Shown here: positions 25,540 to 33,717 of the stretch, piece after piece
Layout: every line of letters begins with the position of its first letter
Numbering within the stretch: the first letter of the stretch is position 1
Virus record (IMG/VR): IMGVR_UViG_3300032053_000053
Span: 1-64,000 of that record
DNA from: a virus
DNA length: 64,000 nt
Direction: 5' to 3' (one strand)
Program-made: the position numbers and the translations under genes
Notes under the pieces: model-generated
Database searches by the model: none
What the model was told of the DNA's origin: nothing
What the model saw: the letters and a program-made list of their open reading frames with translations, nothing else

Positions 25540-26718
25540 TCAAAGAGAATTAAACCATCCGGCATCATACATTACAGAATATATTTGTCCAAGAGTAGCC
25601 CAATCAATATCTGCCGACAATATATTGCTTAATGAAAAAACCTTAATATAAGTTATCTCCGTGTCGTTCTCGTTACCATATGATTCGTTTATTCTTGATA
25701 CAAAGTATTCAAGCTCTTCTCGACTTAATTCATAACTAAATACAAATGACTTATGAGCTGATAATGTTCCAGAAATTTGTCTCGACCCAACCGGTTTTAA
25801 TTTTTCAATATTAATATCAAACCCGGTTTCTTCTTTTATTTCTTGTATTATAATTTTTTCATTATTTAAACTATTATGTGATGATCCGCCTACATTTTCA
25901 ATAACAAATCCATCTTTGGTGACGGCAGGTGATCTAAACTCACGAATTAATATAATTTTTGAATTTTCTAAATGTTTTTCTCTATGCCACATAACTACAG
26001 ATGATATGTTTGTTCTAGATAAAACAAATTCGTTGGTTTTAACCCTATTTTCTTCGGAGATGTAGACATGTACTTTCAAGATCCACATAAATACAAAATC
26101 GCCGTTATTTGGTCTAAAGCTATATAAAACTCTTGCCCAATCTAATCTATTTTTTGCATTTGTTTGAGACTTATACCATTGTTGAAATGTCTCTGTTTTC
26201 CACACAAATAGGGGGACAAATCTTTCCCCTCCAGATCTTTCGGCTCCATCACCAATTTTATCAATAGCATCTTGCATAGTATCTGCTAATGTTTTTGAAA
26301 AAGGTATATTAAATTCTTTTGCATAAAATTCTTGATACGATGTTTTTTCTGCATCTGCAGGGCAGCCTAAAACAACCTTTCCGCTACCCTTCCAGTAGCC
26401 ATACTCATCATTTGTTGTAAATGCTGGCAGATTTTTCAAGTCTCTCGGTATCCAAAAAACAATACAATCCGCAATATTTAAGCATTTATCTTCCCATTTT
26501 ACCTGTTCATTATAATCAAAGTTTTCATTGGAAATCATATCGCGATTTTCCGGACAAAATATAACCCCGTCATATCCTTTATCGCGAAGTATATTGATGG
26601 CACCTTCTCGCCATGAGGTTAATTCTTTTTCTTGACCCGGGCGAAGTGATGGCCCTGCAAGAAATAAGCTCTTTTTTATTACTTCAGGTATTTCTTCGCC
26701 AGTGTATATAATTTCCAT
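25540..26718 (-). CDS. Nucleoside 2-deoxyribosyltransferase-like / Nudix fusion
   Basis: A 392-residue two-domain protein. Residues 15-140 match nucleoside 2-deoxyribosyltransferase-like proteins: LFLAGPSLRPG, SWREGAINIL, FDYNEQVKWED, IVFWIPRDL, and TTNDEYGYWKGSGK with E105 as probable nucleophile. Residues about 215-390 are a Nudix domain; its box (277-300) reads GGSS...EKIIIQEIKEETGF, with Gln in place of the usual Arg of REUxEE. The N-terminal half may cleave or exchange N-glycosidic bonds; the Nudix half may hydrolyse a nucleotide-sugar product. It has a strong SD (GGAGG) and is the only non-nuclease gene on the minus strand, so it is controlled separately. Confidence 0.85.
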   Translation of the reverse strand: MEIIYTGEEIPEVIKKSLFLAGPSLRPGQEKELTSWREGAINILRDKGYDGVIFCPENRDMISNENFDYNEQVKWEDKCLNIADCIVFWIPRDLKNLPAFTTNDEYGYWKGSGKVVLGCPADAEKTSYQEFYAKEFNIPFSKTLADTMQDAIDKIGDGAERSGGERFVPLFVWKTETFQQWYKSQTNAKNRLDWARVLYSFRPNNGDFVFMWILKVHVYISEENRVKTNEFVLSRTNISSVVMWHREKHLENSKIILIREFRSPAVTKDGFVIENVGGSSHNSLNNEKIIIQEIKEETGFDINIEKLKPVGSRQISGTLSAHKSFVFSYELSREELEYFVSRINESYGNENDTEITYIKVFSLSNILSADIDWATLGQIYSVMYDAGWFNSL

Positions 26719-26762
26719 TTTAAAACCTCCAGCATATCTATATCTACAATATTAGTTATAAT

Positions 26763-26792
26763 TTGACATATTTTTTGAACAAAATGTATAAA
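26763..26792 (+). promoter_or_regulatory. Sigma-70-like promoter candidate
   Basis: TTGACA (26763-26768), an 18-base spacer and TATAAA (26787-26792) match a bacterial housekeeping promoter. It sits in the divergent region, but if it is used, the 26784 start would lie inside it and translation would have to begin at ATG 26802 or 26811 with almost no leader. Confidence 0.35.
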
Positions 26793-27392
26793 AAATCTTA
26801 CATGGTACAAATGTCATATGATATATCGGATGCAGAAAAAATGCAAGCCGAGAAATCTCTTATGGCATTTAATAATACGCTTAACTTATTAAAGGTGGCG
26901 ACAGATCATCTAAATGTAATGTTAACTCCATTCAAAGATAATCCTGATATTTCTTCAGAAGAAATATTTAATTTTCGCACTCAATTAAGAGATTTTCGAG
27001 ACGATGCAATAGATAATTTTAATAAGTTTAAGTTGGCCGGCTTTCAATGTATAGTTTTAATGCAAATGTTTTCGTCAGATACACAAACCGTTAAATTAAT
27101 GAAAGCGTTCGTATCTTCTATTGATGATCTTGAAGGTAATGTGAATGGTTTTGCGGAACAATTCTCTGATCTTAAAACAAAAGATTTTATAAAAAAAATT
27201 ATTAATATTACGTTAATTATTAAGTCAAAGTGTGAAAAAATAGAGAATATTATTAATGATCGTTTAAAACCGCATATTAGAGAAAATATCTTATCAAAGA
27301 CATGGATTAACGAAATAGATAATTCGAAAACACAATTAGATGCTAATAAACCGTTAATGGTAGATTTATTCAACAAAAACCAGAAAAAATAA
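26784..27392 (+). CDS. Helical phage protein
   Basis: A protein of about 202 residues, almost wholly helical (long heptad-like stretches from 20 to 195), with no catalytic motif or membrane segment. The start is uncertain: TTG 26763, ATG 26784, 26802 and 26811 are in frame and none has a good SD; 26784 is a compromise. It begins a + strand unit after the divergent deoxyribosyltransferase/Nudix gene and precedes a 52-codon gene. Coiled-coil or bundle proteins of this sort are usual among head and baseplate components; function unknown. Confidence 0.72.
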   Translation: MYKKSYMVQMSYDISDAEKMQAEKSLMAFNNTLNLLKVATDHLNVMLTPFKDNPDISSEEIFNFRTQLRDFRDDAIDNFNKFKLAGFQCIVLMQMFSSDTQTVKLMKAFVSSIDDLEGNVNGFAEQFSDLKTKDFIKKIINITLIIKSKCEKIENIINDRLKPHIRENILSKTWINEIDNSKTQLDANKPLMVDLFNKNQKK

Positions 27393-27461
27393 TGGTAATA
27401 TTGATATATTACATTAGACCGTGCACTATATATATGATGAGAGATAAAGGTTGATAATAAA

Positions 27462-27620
27462 ATGAGTTTTGTAAAAAGAGGTGATGCAGAAATTATATCA
27501 GTTTTTCAAGAAGAGAAATTGAATGATCAACAGAAAAAATCTGTTGAAGATCATCATAATAAACTTCCTAAAGATGCAAATAAACTGGAAGACGAAACGC
27601 TCAAGAAAATAGAGAGTTAA
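27462..27620 (+). CDS. Small charged protein
   Basis: A 52-residue open frame, MSFVKRGDAEIIS at its start, then a highly charged helix ending ETLKKIES. AAAGG at about 27446-27450 lies upstream, and the stop is 3 bases before the ATG of the protease-scaffold gene, filling the gap in the operon exactly. It is acidic and helical and may be a small head-assembly factor. Support is length, spacing and codon use; no family is recognised. Confidence 0.65.
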   Translation: MSFVKRGDAEIISVFQEEKLNDQQKKSVEDHHNKLPKDANKLEDETLKKIES

Positions 27621-27623
27621 TTT

Positions 27624-30600
27624 ATGTCATTTATTAAACTTGGAGAATTAGTAGATATTAGCCTGGAAACATCGGAATCTGTTATACCTATGATTGATGA
27701 CAGCGCTATTACAGAGCATTTTAAGCGATATGCGTTTGAAATGAAAAAGATTGCCCCAAAAGCTAATGATTTTTTATATTTTTCAGCTGTTATGATGCAT
27801 TCTGCCGAAGCGAGCGCAATTAATCCAGATGGTTCAGTAAAAAAGACCGCAAATGGCGAGCCTGTAACAGTTGGGTGGGATACTTCTGGTGGCACTTGGA
27901 GATGGATAACAAATGACCCATCAGTTAAACCATATAAGAATAGCAATAATGATATTTTCCCGGAGTCAGAATTAATTAAAGCTTATCGTAAATGGAAAGA
28001 TAAGCCTCTTTGCATTGATCACAAATCAGATTCGGTAGATTATGTTCGTGGGTTCATTGTTGATACTTATTATGATCGTGCGCTAAAACGAGTCGTGGCA
28101 CTTTGCGCATTAGATAAGTTTAATTATCCTGACCTTGCACGAAAAGTTTCATCTAGATATTCTAATTCGGTGTCAATGGGTACTGCCGTTGGTCGCGCAA
28201 TTTGTTTTGACTGTGGCCAAGTTGCAAGAGCTGAAAAAGATTTTTGTCAACATATGCGCTCAAAAACAAGTTATGGCGAAATAAATGTTGATTTAAGTCC
28301 AATTGAATTATCTATTGTTGTTAACGGAGCTGATCAATATGCAAAAATTAAACATATTATTGCATCAGCAAATGAATTAAATAGATATGTTGAAATGAAA
28401 CGCGAAAGAATGGAAGAAATTAGCAAATCATCGGTAAAAATAGATGATATTATTCAAATTCGCAAAGAATTCGATGATGCAATGACAAAACTGGCAAATC
28501 TGGAGTCTGCAATAATCGAAGAAAAATCTGCCAAAAATACTAATGATACCGCATTAGTTCAAGCAAGTGGCGATATTTCAGTAGCAGAAACAGAATTGCC
28601 TGCCACGGATTTCAATATCTCACCACCTGCTCAAAGGCTTGCCGCTGATGATGACTGTTGTGGAGTTGATATCGTAAAGTTGAATGAGGTTGTTTCTTCA
28701 ATTGAAAGTAATTTAACCTTCATCAAACAAAGTTTAGACAAGTTATCAAATTCTAATAATACAAACGAGGAAAATATGTCTGGATCAAAGGATAATGTTA
28801 AACAAGCGTACTTTCAAGGGACAGAAGAGCCAACTCCAGGCGAGGCAAAGTATTTAAAAGAGCCTCTAAATGAGAATCTTCGAACTGACGGCGACAAGCA
28901 CATGATGGCCCAAGATACAGGACCGGTTGACGGACTATTTCCTGGCGATCTTGAGAAAAAGAAAATGCTTGCTCGTGCTCAGGCTGAAGAGCGGGCAATG
29001 CGCAGACAAACCGTGGTGGCAAAGGCAAAAGAGGCTCTTGAGAAGCGATCTTATTTTCAGGGCACTGAAGAGCCAACCCCAGGTAAACCGCAATATTCAA
29101 AAGATCCAATGAATCAAGATCTTCGTGAAGACAGCGATAAACAAATGGTTGGTGCAAAACCATTTCCGGGCGTCGGTAAAACTGAAGATCTTTATCCGGA
29201 AGATAAGAAAAAGAAGGAGCTTCTTCAAAGAGCATCTTTCCGCGCCAGATTTATAAAGGCTGCCAATAATGATGGCACTCATAATAAAGGTAATAGCGCA
29301 TGGGAAGTTTACTCTGGAGATAAACTCCTTGTTTCTGCATCAGTTAATGAGTTAACTGGTAATCGTGCAAACGCTCTATATGCAGCTATTGCAACCAAAG
29401 ATTTTGGCGCAAAATTAATTGAAGATGTTAAGACAGTTGGCGCCGCGAAAGTTAAGTCTCTATATAAGTCTGCTCAAGAGGCTGCTGTCGCTGAACCAGC
29501 TCCAGAGGCTCCAGCTCCAGAAGCACCAGCTCCAGAGGCGCCTGCAGTCGAAGCAGCTCCCGTCCCAGCTGACAATGATGGTCTAAAAGAAACCGTAGTA
29601 GATCTTAAAGACAAGTTAAAAGAAGTTTCATCTGATTTAGGCGAAGCCCTTGACAAGCTTCTAGATGAGCAAGCTGAAATGGGCGATATGGATAAAGCCG
29701 CTTCGCAAGAATCAGCTTCACTTAATAATATGCGTAAAGAACTAAACGGCGCCCTTGTAAACGCGCTTAAAGAATCAATCGCAGAGCTTAAGGATCGCGA
29801 AGAAGAGCTTACTCAAATTGCAGATCTTTCAAATAAGAACGAGAAACTTGCATCAGAAAACGATATGTTTAAGTCAATTGTTGAAGATTCAATTGAAGAA
29901 GCAAAAACTGTTCTAGCAGATTCTTTCAAGCTTATGACCGCTTTTGTAAAATATGCCCGTGGAACAGAAGCTATCGTTAAACGCGCAGAAATTGAATCTA
30001 AACTTACTCAACTATCCGATAATGGAGAATCTGATATGGCCGCATTAGATGATTTAATGAATGATGATAAGGATCTTATGAACCTAATCAATGATGTTGA
30101 TGATGATATGAATGCACTTAAAGAAGAAATGTGCGCAGAAGATGACTCATCTGATTCTGCAACGGCTGATGATGTGGATACTGATATGGTCGCGGAAGCA
30201 TCATTTAATTTAACCACAAAAGAAGGTCGAACTGCTTTCCGAGCTAAACTTGCTGCAGACACAATGAAAATGTCTCCAGTTCTTCATGAAGCGCATCCAA
30301 AGGGCGGTACAACTACGTCTCTTGATGTCAAACCAAGCGGTAATCTTGCAGAGGTTGAAGATCTAGAAGGTGTTCATGATGCAATGATGGACGTTGCTAC
30401 TGCTCCACCAAAGGTTCGTAAAGAGGCTGAGGCGATACAATCTCTCATTGTATCCGGGCAATTAGACGCAGCCGATGTAGATGCCCTTGTTTCAGAGGGT
30501 CTTGATAAGGATGCGGTTGCTTATTGGAAGAAATATTTCGGTCAAGCAGGTTCAGAGGGCTCACAATTTGCAACAGAATTGGTTAAAGAGCATGCTAAGG

Positions 30601-30932
30601 CTAAGATGGAAAAAGAACTCGATGCATTTAAGGTTAAGATTGCACGAGCATATGAATTAACATATGATATGGTAGAGCGTGGTCTTTGTTCACGAGACAG
30701 GTCTTCAGTTTCCTCGCAAGTAGAAGAAATACTTAAGTCTAATAATGATGGCTTTGATTCTCTCAAGAGGGTAGTTGCTCGTCATGAACCACTTGCAGTA
30801 AAACAATCTGGTCGCATGCCGCAAGTTGGTATAATTGGTTCAGAAGAGTCATTTGTAAGCTTGGGCGATTCAGAAAACCTTTTATCACAACTATCAGCAG
30901 CATTTTCGGGTAATGGCAAAAGGCTCTTCTAA
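27624..30932 (+). CDS. Prohead maturation protease fused to scaffold
   Basis: A 1102-residue protein. Residues about 50-260 resemble prohead core proteases of the herpes-assemblin-like group: H133 in CIDHKSDSVDYVRG, S184 in NSVSMGTAVGR as likely nucleophile, then a Cys/His knuckle (C194, C197, C208, H210). The rest is scaffold-like: helices, two 81-residue repeats starting at 396 and 477 (YFQGTEEPTPG), a folded unit with SAWEVYSGDKLLVSAS, a Pro/Ala/Glu linker near 625, long acidic coiled coils (660-860), the motif EAHPKG near 890, and a helical C-terminus. Protease and scaffold in one chain would explain the size. The active-site assignment is by pattern only. Confidence 0.78.
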   Translation: MSFIKLGELVDISLETSESVIPMIDDSAITEHFKRYAFEMKKIAPKANDFLYFSAVMMHSAEASAINPDGSVKKTANGEPVTVGWDTSGGTWRWITNDPSVKPYKNSNNDIFPESELIKAYRKWKDKPLCIDHKSDSVDYVRGFIVDTYYDRALKRVVALCALDKFNYPDLARKVSSRYSNSVSMGTAVGRAICFDCGQVARAEKDFCQHMRSKTSYGEINVDLSPIELSIVVNGADQYAKIKHIIASANELNRYVEMKRERMEEISKSSVKIDDIIQIRKEFDDAMTKLANLESAIIEEKSAKNTNDTALVQASGDISVAETELPATDFNISPPAQRLAADDDCCGVDIVKLNEVVSSIESNLTFIKQSLDKLSNSNNTNEENMSGSKDNVKQAYFQGTEEPTPGEAKYLKEPLNENLRTDGDKHMMAQDTGPVDGLFPGDLEKKKMLARAQAEERAMRRQTVVAKAKEALEKRSYFQGTEEPTPGKPQYSKDPMNQDLREDSDKQMVGAKPFPGVGKTEDLYPEDKKKKELLQRASFRARFIKAANNDGTHNKGNSAWEVYSGDKLLVSASVNELTGNRANALYAAIATKDFGAKLIEDVKTVGAAKVKSLYKSAQEAAVAEPAPEAPAPEAPAPEAPAVEAAPVPADNDGLKETVVDLKDKLKEVSSDLGEALDKLLDEQAEMGDMDKAASQESASLNNMRKELNGALVNALKESIAELKDREEELTQIADLSNKNEKLASENDMFKSIVEDSIEEAKTVLADSFKLMTAFVKYARGTEAIVKRAEIESKLTQLSDNGESDMAALDDLMNDDKDLMNLINDVDDDMNALKEEMCAEDDSSDSATADDVDTDMVAEASFNLTTKEGRTAFRAKLAADTMKMSPVLHEAHPKGGTTTSLDVKPSGNLAEVEDLEGVHDAMMDVATAPPKVRKEAEAIQSLIVSGQLDAADVDALVSEGLDKDAVAYWKKYFGQAGSEGSQFATELVKEHAKAKMEKELDAFKVKIARAYELTYDMVERGLCSRDRSSVSSQVEEILKSNNDGFDSLKRVVARHEPLAVKQSGRMPQVGIIGSEESFVSLGDSENLLSQLSAAFSGNGKRLF

Positions 30933-30943
30933 AGGAAATAATA

Positions 30944-31489
30944 ATGGCAAAAAATAGCGTATCCGAATCAGTTGCTCGTGAAATGAATGAAACTCTAAAT
31001 AGTGAATCACATAAATCATTATTTGGAACTATATACAAATCAGCGCAACAACTTGAAGTAAAAATGTGTGAAAAATGCCACAAAAACCCATGCGTTTGCG
31101 CAGATGTCGCCAAAGTAGAAGACGCAGCCTGTGCAAATGATGGTGTTGATGTTGCAATGAGTGATGACAGTAGTGGTGATGAAGATGAAGATAAAACCAG
31201 CACTGCAGCTCTTGATGTAGCAATTGACAGTTTAATCAGGGCATCGGCCGCTCTTGATAGGGTTGGTTTTGAAAAATCGGCAACTGTAACACTGAATCTG
31301 GCCGGATTAGTTGCAGAGGCAAAAAAGAAGAAGATGGAAAAGAAGAAGGCTCCAAAAAAGCCTGCAAAATCGACAGAAAAATCAACAAAAGAAACACCTA
31401 AGAGTAAATCTGATAAGTCTAAAAAAGAGACTTCAAAAGATACATCAAAGAAAACAACGGAAGAATCAGCTAAGAAGTCAAAAAAGTAA
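30944..31489 (+). CDS. Structural-type protein with Lys-rich tail
   Basis: A 181-residue protein with three parts: an N-terminal helical segment; a Cys cluster (MCEKCHKNPCVCADV) that may bind zinc; an acidic linker followed by the helix pair ASAALDRVGFEKSATVTLNL; and a tail of about 60 residues almost entirely Lys, Ser, Thr and Glu. The helix pair matches that in the next gene, so the two are probably paralogues. The basic tail could contact DNA or be removed by the maturation protease. A strong terminator follows at 31505. Confidence 0.8.
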   Translation: MAKNSVSESVAREMNETLNSESHKSLFGTIYKSAQQLEVKMCEKCHKNPCVCADVAKVEDAACANDGVDVAMSDDSSGDEDEDKTSTAALDVAIDSLIRASAALDRVGFEKSATVTLNLAGLVAEAKKKKMEKKKAPKKPAKSTEKSTKETPKSKSDKSKKETSKDTSKKTTEESAKKSKK

Positions 31490-31504
31490 AACTGTTAAAC
31501 TTAG

Positions 31505-31539
31505 AGCATGGGATTGTATTGTGCAATCCCATGCTTTTT
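31505..31539 (+). terminator. Intrinsic terminator
   Basis: A perfect 12-bp stem (31505-31516 with 31524-31535), 7-base loop and following TTTT. It closes the unit that contains the protease-scaffold. Confidence 0.88.
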
Positions 31540-31590
31540 CATTAACACAAGTGGTTCGGAGCCACGCAAATTGAGACAAGGCCCAATAAA

Positions 31591-31995
31591 ATGACTCATA
31601 AATTATTCAAATTTGGCAGCGTAGAAGATGAGCTTATGGCATCAATGGAAGCTTCGCTTGTTAAAAATCAAAAAGATATGGCTTTCGGGCATGATAAATT
31701 AATAAAAGCAGTTGATCATTTGAGTGCAGCAGCAGAAATATTTGATAATACCGGTTTTGGCAAAGAAGCAGAAATTATCACAAGATTAATTGAAAAAATT
31801 GCTCAGGATAAAAGCGTTGGCGAACTAATAGAAGAGGAATTAGGCGCCCAGCTTCATCCAATTAATAAAATGATTGAAGAAGATCTCGTTAAAAAAGAAA
31901 TTGATGACCTTATTCAATCTGAACAAGAATTAGACAGCCGACAATATCATATTCAAAAAATGCTTGATGAAGAAATGTCTAAAAAAAAAGTCTAG
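31591..31995 (+). CDS. Structural-type protein, probably extended by -1 frameshift
   Basis: The zero-frame product is 134 residues: an N-terminal segment, the helix pair AAAEIFDNTGFGKEAEIITRL shared with the preceding gene, and a charged helix ending EEMSKKKV. The last codons sit on nine A (31981-31989). Shifting -1 there continues in an open frame for 61 more residues to TAG 32172-32174, giving a sensible tail (NTKFDKYTHGLTPEKM, then an acidic end). This suggests programmed frameshifting or polymerase slippage at the A9 run, a one-base deletion, or a sequencing error. The 3' end is antisense to the tail of the convergent LAGLIDADG gene. Confidence 0.78.
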   Translation: MTHKLFKFGSVEDELMASMEASLVKNQKDMAFGHDKLIKAVDHLSAAAEIFDNTGFGKEAEIITRLIEKIAQDKSVGELIEEELGAQLHPINKMIEEDLVKKEIDDLIQSEQELDSRQYHIQKMLDEEMSKKKV

Positions 31996-32174
31996 CCAAC
32001 ACCAAATTCGATAAGTACACACACGGCTTAACACCTGAAAAAATGGTGGAAAATCTTAAACATACCGGAACTCCATTTGATTATCCGGCAGATGATTTAT
32101 TAGAATTAGATATTGAAGATAATTTGGAAGTGTCTGATTTAGATTCGGACATGGATTTTGAAGACGAAATATAG
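31981..32174 (+). other. A9 slippery site and -1 frame extension
   Basis: TCT AAA AAA AAA GTC TAG in frame 0 becomes AAA AAA AGT CTA GCC in frame -1. The -1 frame (codons from 31989) is open for 61 sense codons and ends at 32172-32174. The predicted tail has ordinary phage codon use and an acidic terminus similar to neighbouring proteins, and has no SD-supported start of its own (ATG 32042 lacks one). Confidence 0.65.
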
Positions 32175-32974
32175 CGGTTAAACTCTTGATATTTTTCGTA
32201 TTTTCTTGGCAAATATATTGTTGCATCTGAATATAACCAATCCAATAATTTTTTCGACTGTCTATTGCCTCCGACCGATAATGTTGTCGTTATTTGATTT
32301 GTTTTTGGACAAGACAGTGATAAAGAACAATTTACATTTAGAGTTTTATTTATAATTTCTTTAACCGAATTGCAAAATTTATCGGTAGATATTATCTTCC
32401 AAATAAAATTAATTCCGTGGCGTAGTTTGTTTTTATAAATTGTTCCGTCACCATCCGAATAACCTCTAATAAAATGACGAACTAATTCGGGTTTAATAAA
32501 TGATGGAAAAATCAATTTTAATGATTTATTTGGGACGCAACCGAGATCAATTAATTGATCACAGATTATTTTTTGATGAGTTCTAAAATAAGAATATTTT
32601 CCATCATATAATTTAACTGGAGATGATGGGGAAAGAATGTCTCTTAATTTTTCTATTATTATAATATCTTCTTTCTTAAGCTTAATAGTCATTACATATT
32701 GTGTATTTTTTATTTGCACGCAGCCGTCAGCATATAACAATCCAAGAAAATATGCATTCTCTTCAGAATTAATTAGATTAAAAAAATTAATATTAATATC
32801 GTTATATGTAATATTTTTTGGGATTCTTGTTGTTATTTTATTTTTAATTAATATTGATGAGATAGTTTTCTGTGAACAATTTAATTCTTTAGCAATTTCA
32901 TTTTGTGTTTTTCCCTGATTATATGATAAAATTATATTATTTACTTGATGATATGAAAATATAGAGTGCATCAT
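32081..32974 (-). CDS. LAGLIDADG homing endonuclease
   Basis: A 297-residue minus-strand protein. Residues 10-45 are a helix-turn-helix (GKTQNEIAKELNCSQKTISS). LAGLIDADG motifs are FLGLLYADGC (77-86) and FIRGYSDGDGT (168-178), both with the metal-binding Asp. The fold ends near 269; the remaining 28 residues, almost all Ser, Lys, Asn and Thr, are simply the antisense of the acidic tail of the + strand gene extension (32081-32167). The enzyme probably lost its original stop on insertion. No SD is evident at ATG 32974/32971. It is placed between two virion-type genes. Confidence 0.92.
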   Translation of the reverse strand: MMHSIFSYHQVNNIILSYNQGKTQNEIAKELNCSQKTISSILIKNKITTRIPKNITYNDININFFNLINSEENAYFLGLLYADGCVQIKNTQYVMTIKLKKEDIIIIEKLRDILSPSSPVKLYDGKYSYFRTHQKIICDQLIDLGCVPNKSLKLIFPSFIKPELVRHFIRGYSDGDGTIYKNKLRHGINFIWKIISTDKFCNSVKEIINKTLNVNCSLSLSCPKTNQITTTLSVGGNRQSKKLLDWLYSDATIYLPRKYEKYQEFNRYISSSKSMSESKSDTSKLSSISNSNKSSAG

Positions 32975-33021
32975 ACGATATATATCATAGTAGGCATGGT
33001 GTAAATTAAATAGGAAAATTG

Positions 33022-33711
33022 ATGTTAAGATTAGTGCAAATTGGCAACGCCCTTCCAGCGAGTTTTATAGTTGACCCTAGCGCAGAGTTTCAATCAGGTC
33101 AGATAGCAGAACTTACAATTATCGGAAACCAAGTTATGGCAACGGTAAGCAAAGGTACAGCTCCAATTGGAATTATTGATGATATTAAAACCAGGGCATT
33201 TACTAGTGTTTCTTGGAATGAAGAGATCGTAGTTGCCGCAGCCGGAGTCTTAGATATAAATAATGTTATAGTCACTCCAGTTGATGTTAAGGCAGAATTA
33301 ATTCATCCAAATGTTATGGGATCAAGTTTTATATCATCTGTCCCTTGCGCGCTTAATTCAAATAATGGGGTGATTACATTTCTGTCTGGAACCCCGCTTA
33401 ATTTTGATTTAACTGGCGGCGGCATTCCTAACGCAATTAGAGCTGTTGTTAGCTATACATATCAAGTTGCAAATATTCCTGGCGATGATAGTACGGCGGC
33501 GAGCGGGCGAGTTACGGTATGGTTTAATAGGATGTTCGCCCAGACTGATCAATATGAAACAAATCAGCAGTACCCAGTTAGAGCAAATTTATATGTGAGC
33601 GAATTAGGGCTATTAACTACAAGACGACCGAGCGATTTTCATCCGGCTGTCGCCATGGTAACTGCTCCACCATCTCCATTACACAGTATGATAGAGTTTC
33701 TTTGGTATTAA
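33022..33711 (+). CDS. Virion structural protein (decoration-like)
   Basis: A 229-residue, beta-rich, low-Lys protein with VQIGNALPASFIVDP at the start and repeated Gly/Thr/Val strands. The C-terminus ends in aromatic residues (IEFLWY), and the abundant protein at 41199 likewise ends FYWQPGLV, so the two may be related decoration or tube-type proteins. The start is ATG 33022 with AGGA 6 bases upstream; a TTG immediately before it is not needed. It lies downstream of the protease-scaffold as head decoration proteins often do. The assignment is inference. Confidence 0.75.
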   Translation: MLRLVQIGNALPASFIVDPSAEFQSGQIAELTIIGNQVMATVSKGTAPIGIIDDIKTRAFTSVSWNEEIVVAAAGVLDINNVIVTPVDVKAELIHPNVMGSSFISSVPCALNSNNGVITFLSGTPLNFDLTGGGIPNAIRAVVSYTYQVANIPGDDSTAASGRVTVWFNRMFAQTDQYETNQQYPVRANLYVSELGLLTTRRPSDFHPAVAMVTAPPSPLHSMIEFLWY

Positions 33712-33717
33712 AACAAT

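Noticed and set aside
28809-29067. YFQG sequences resembling a TEV protease site
   Set aside because: The ENL context is absent and the similarity is short; reported only as part of an internal repeat.
28798-29235. 145-codon minus-strand frame within the protease-scaffold gene
   Set aside because: Entirely antisense to a well-supported gene, with no SD or sensible protein composition.
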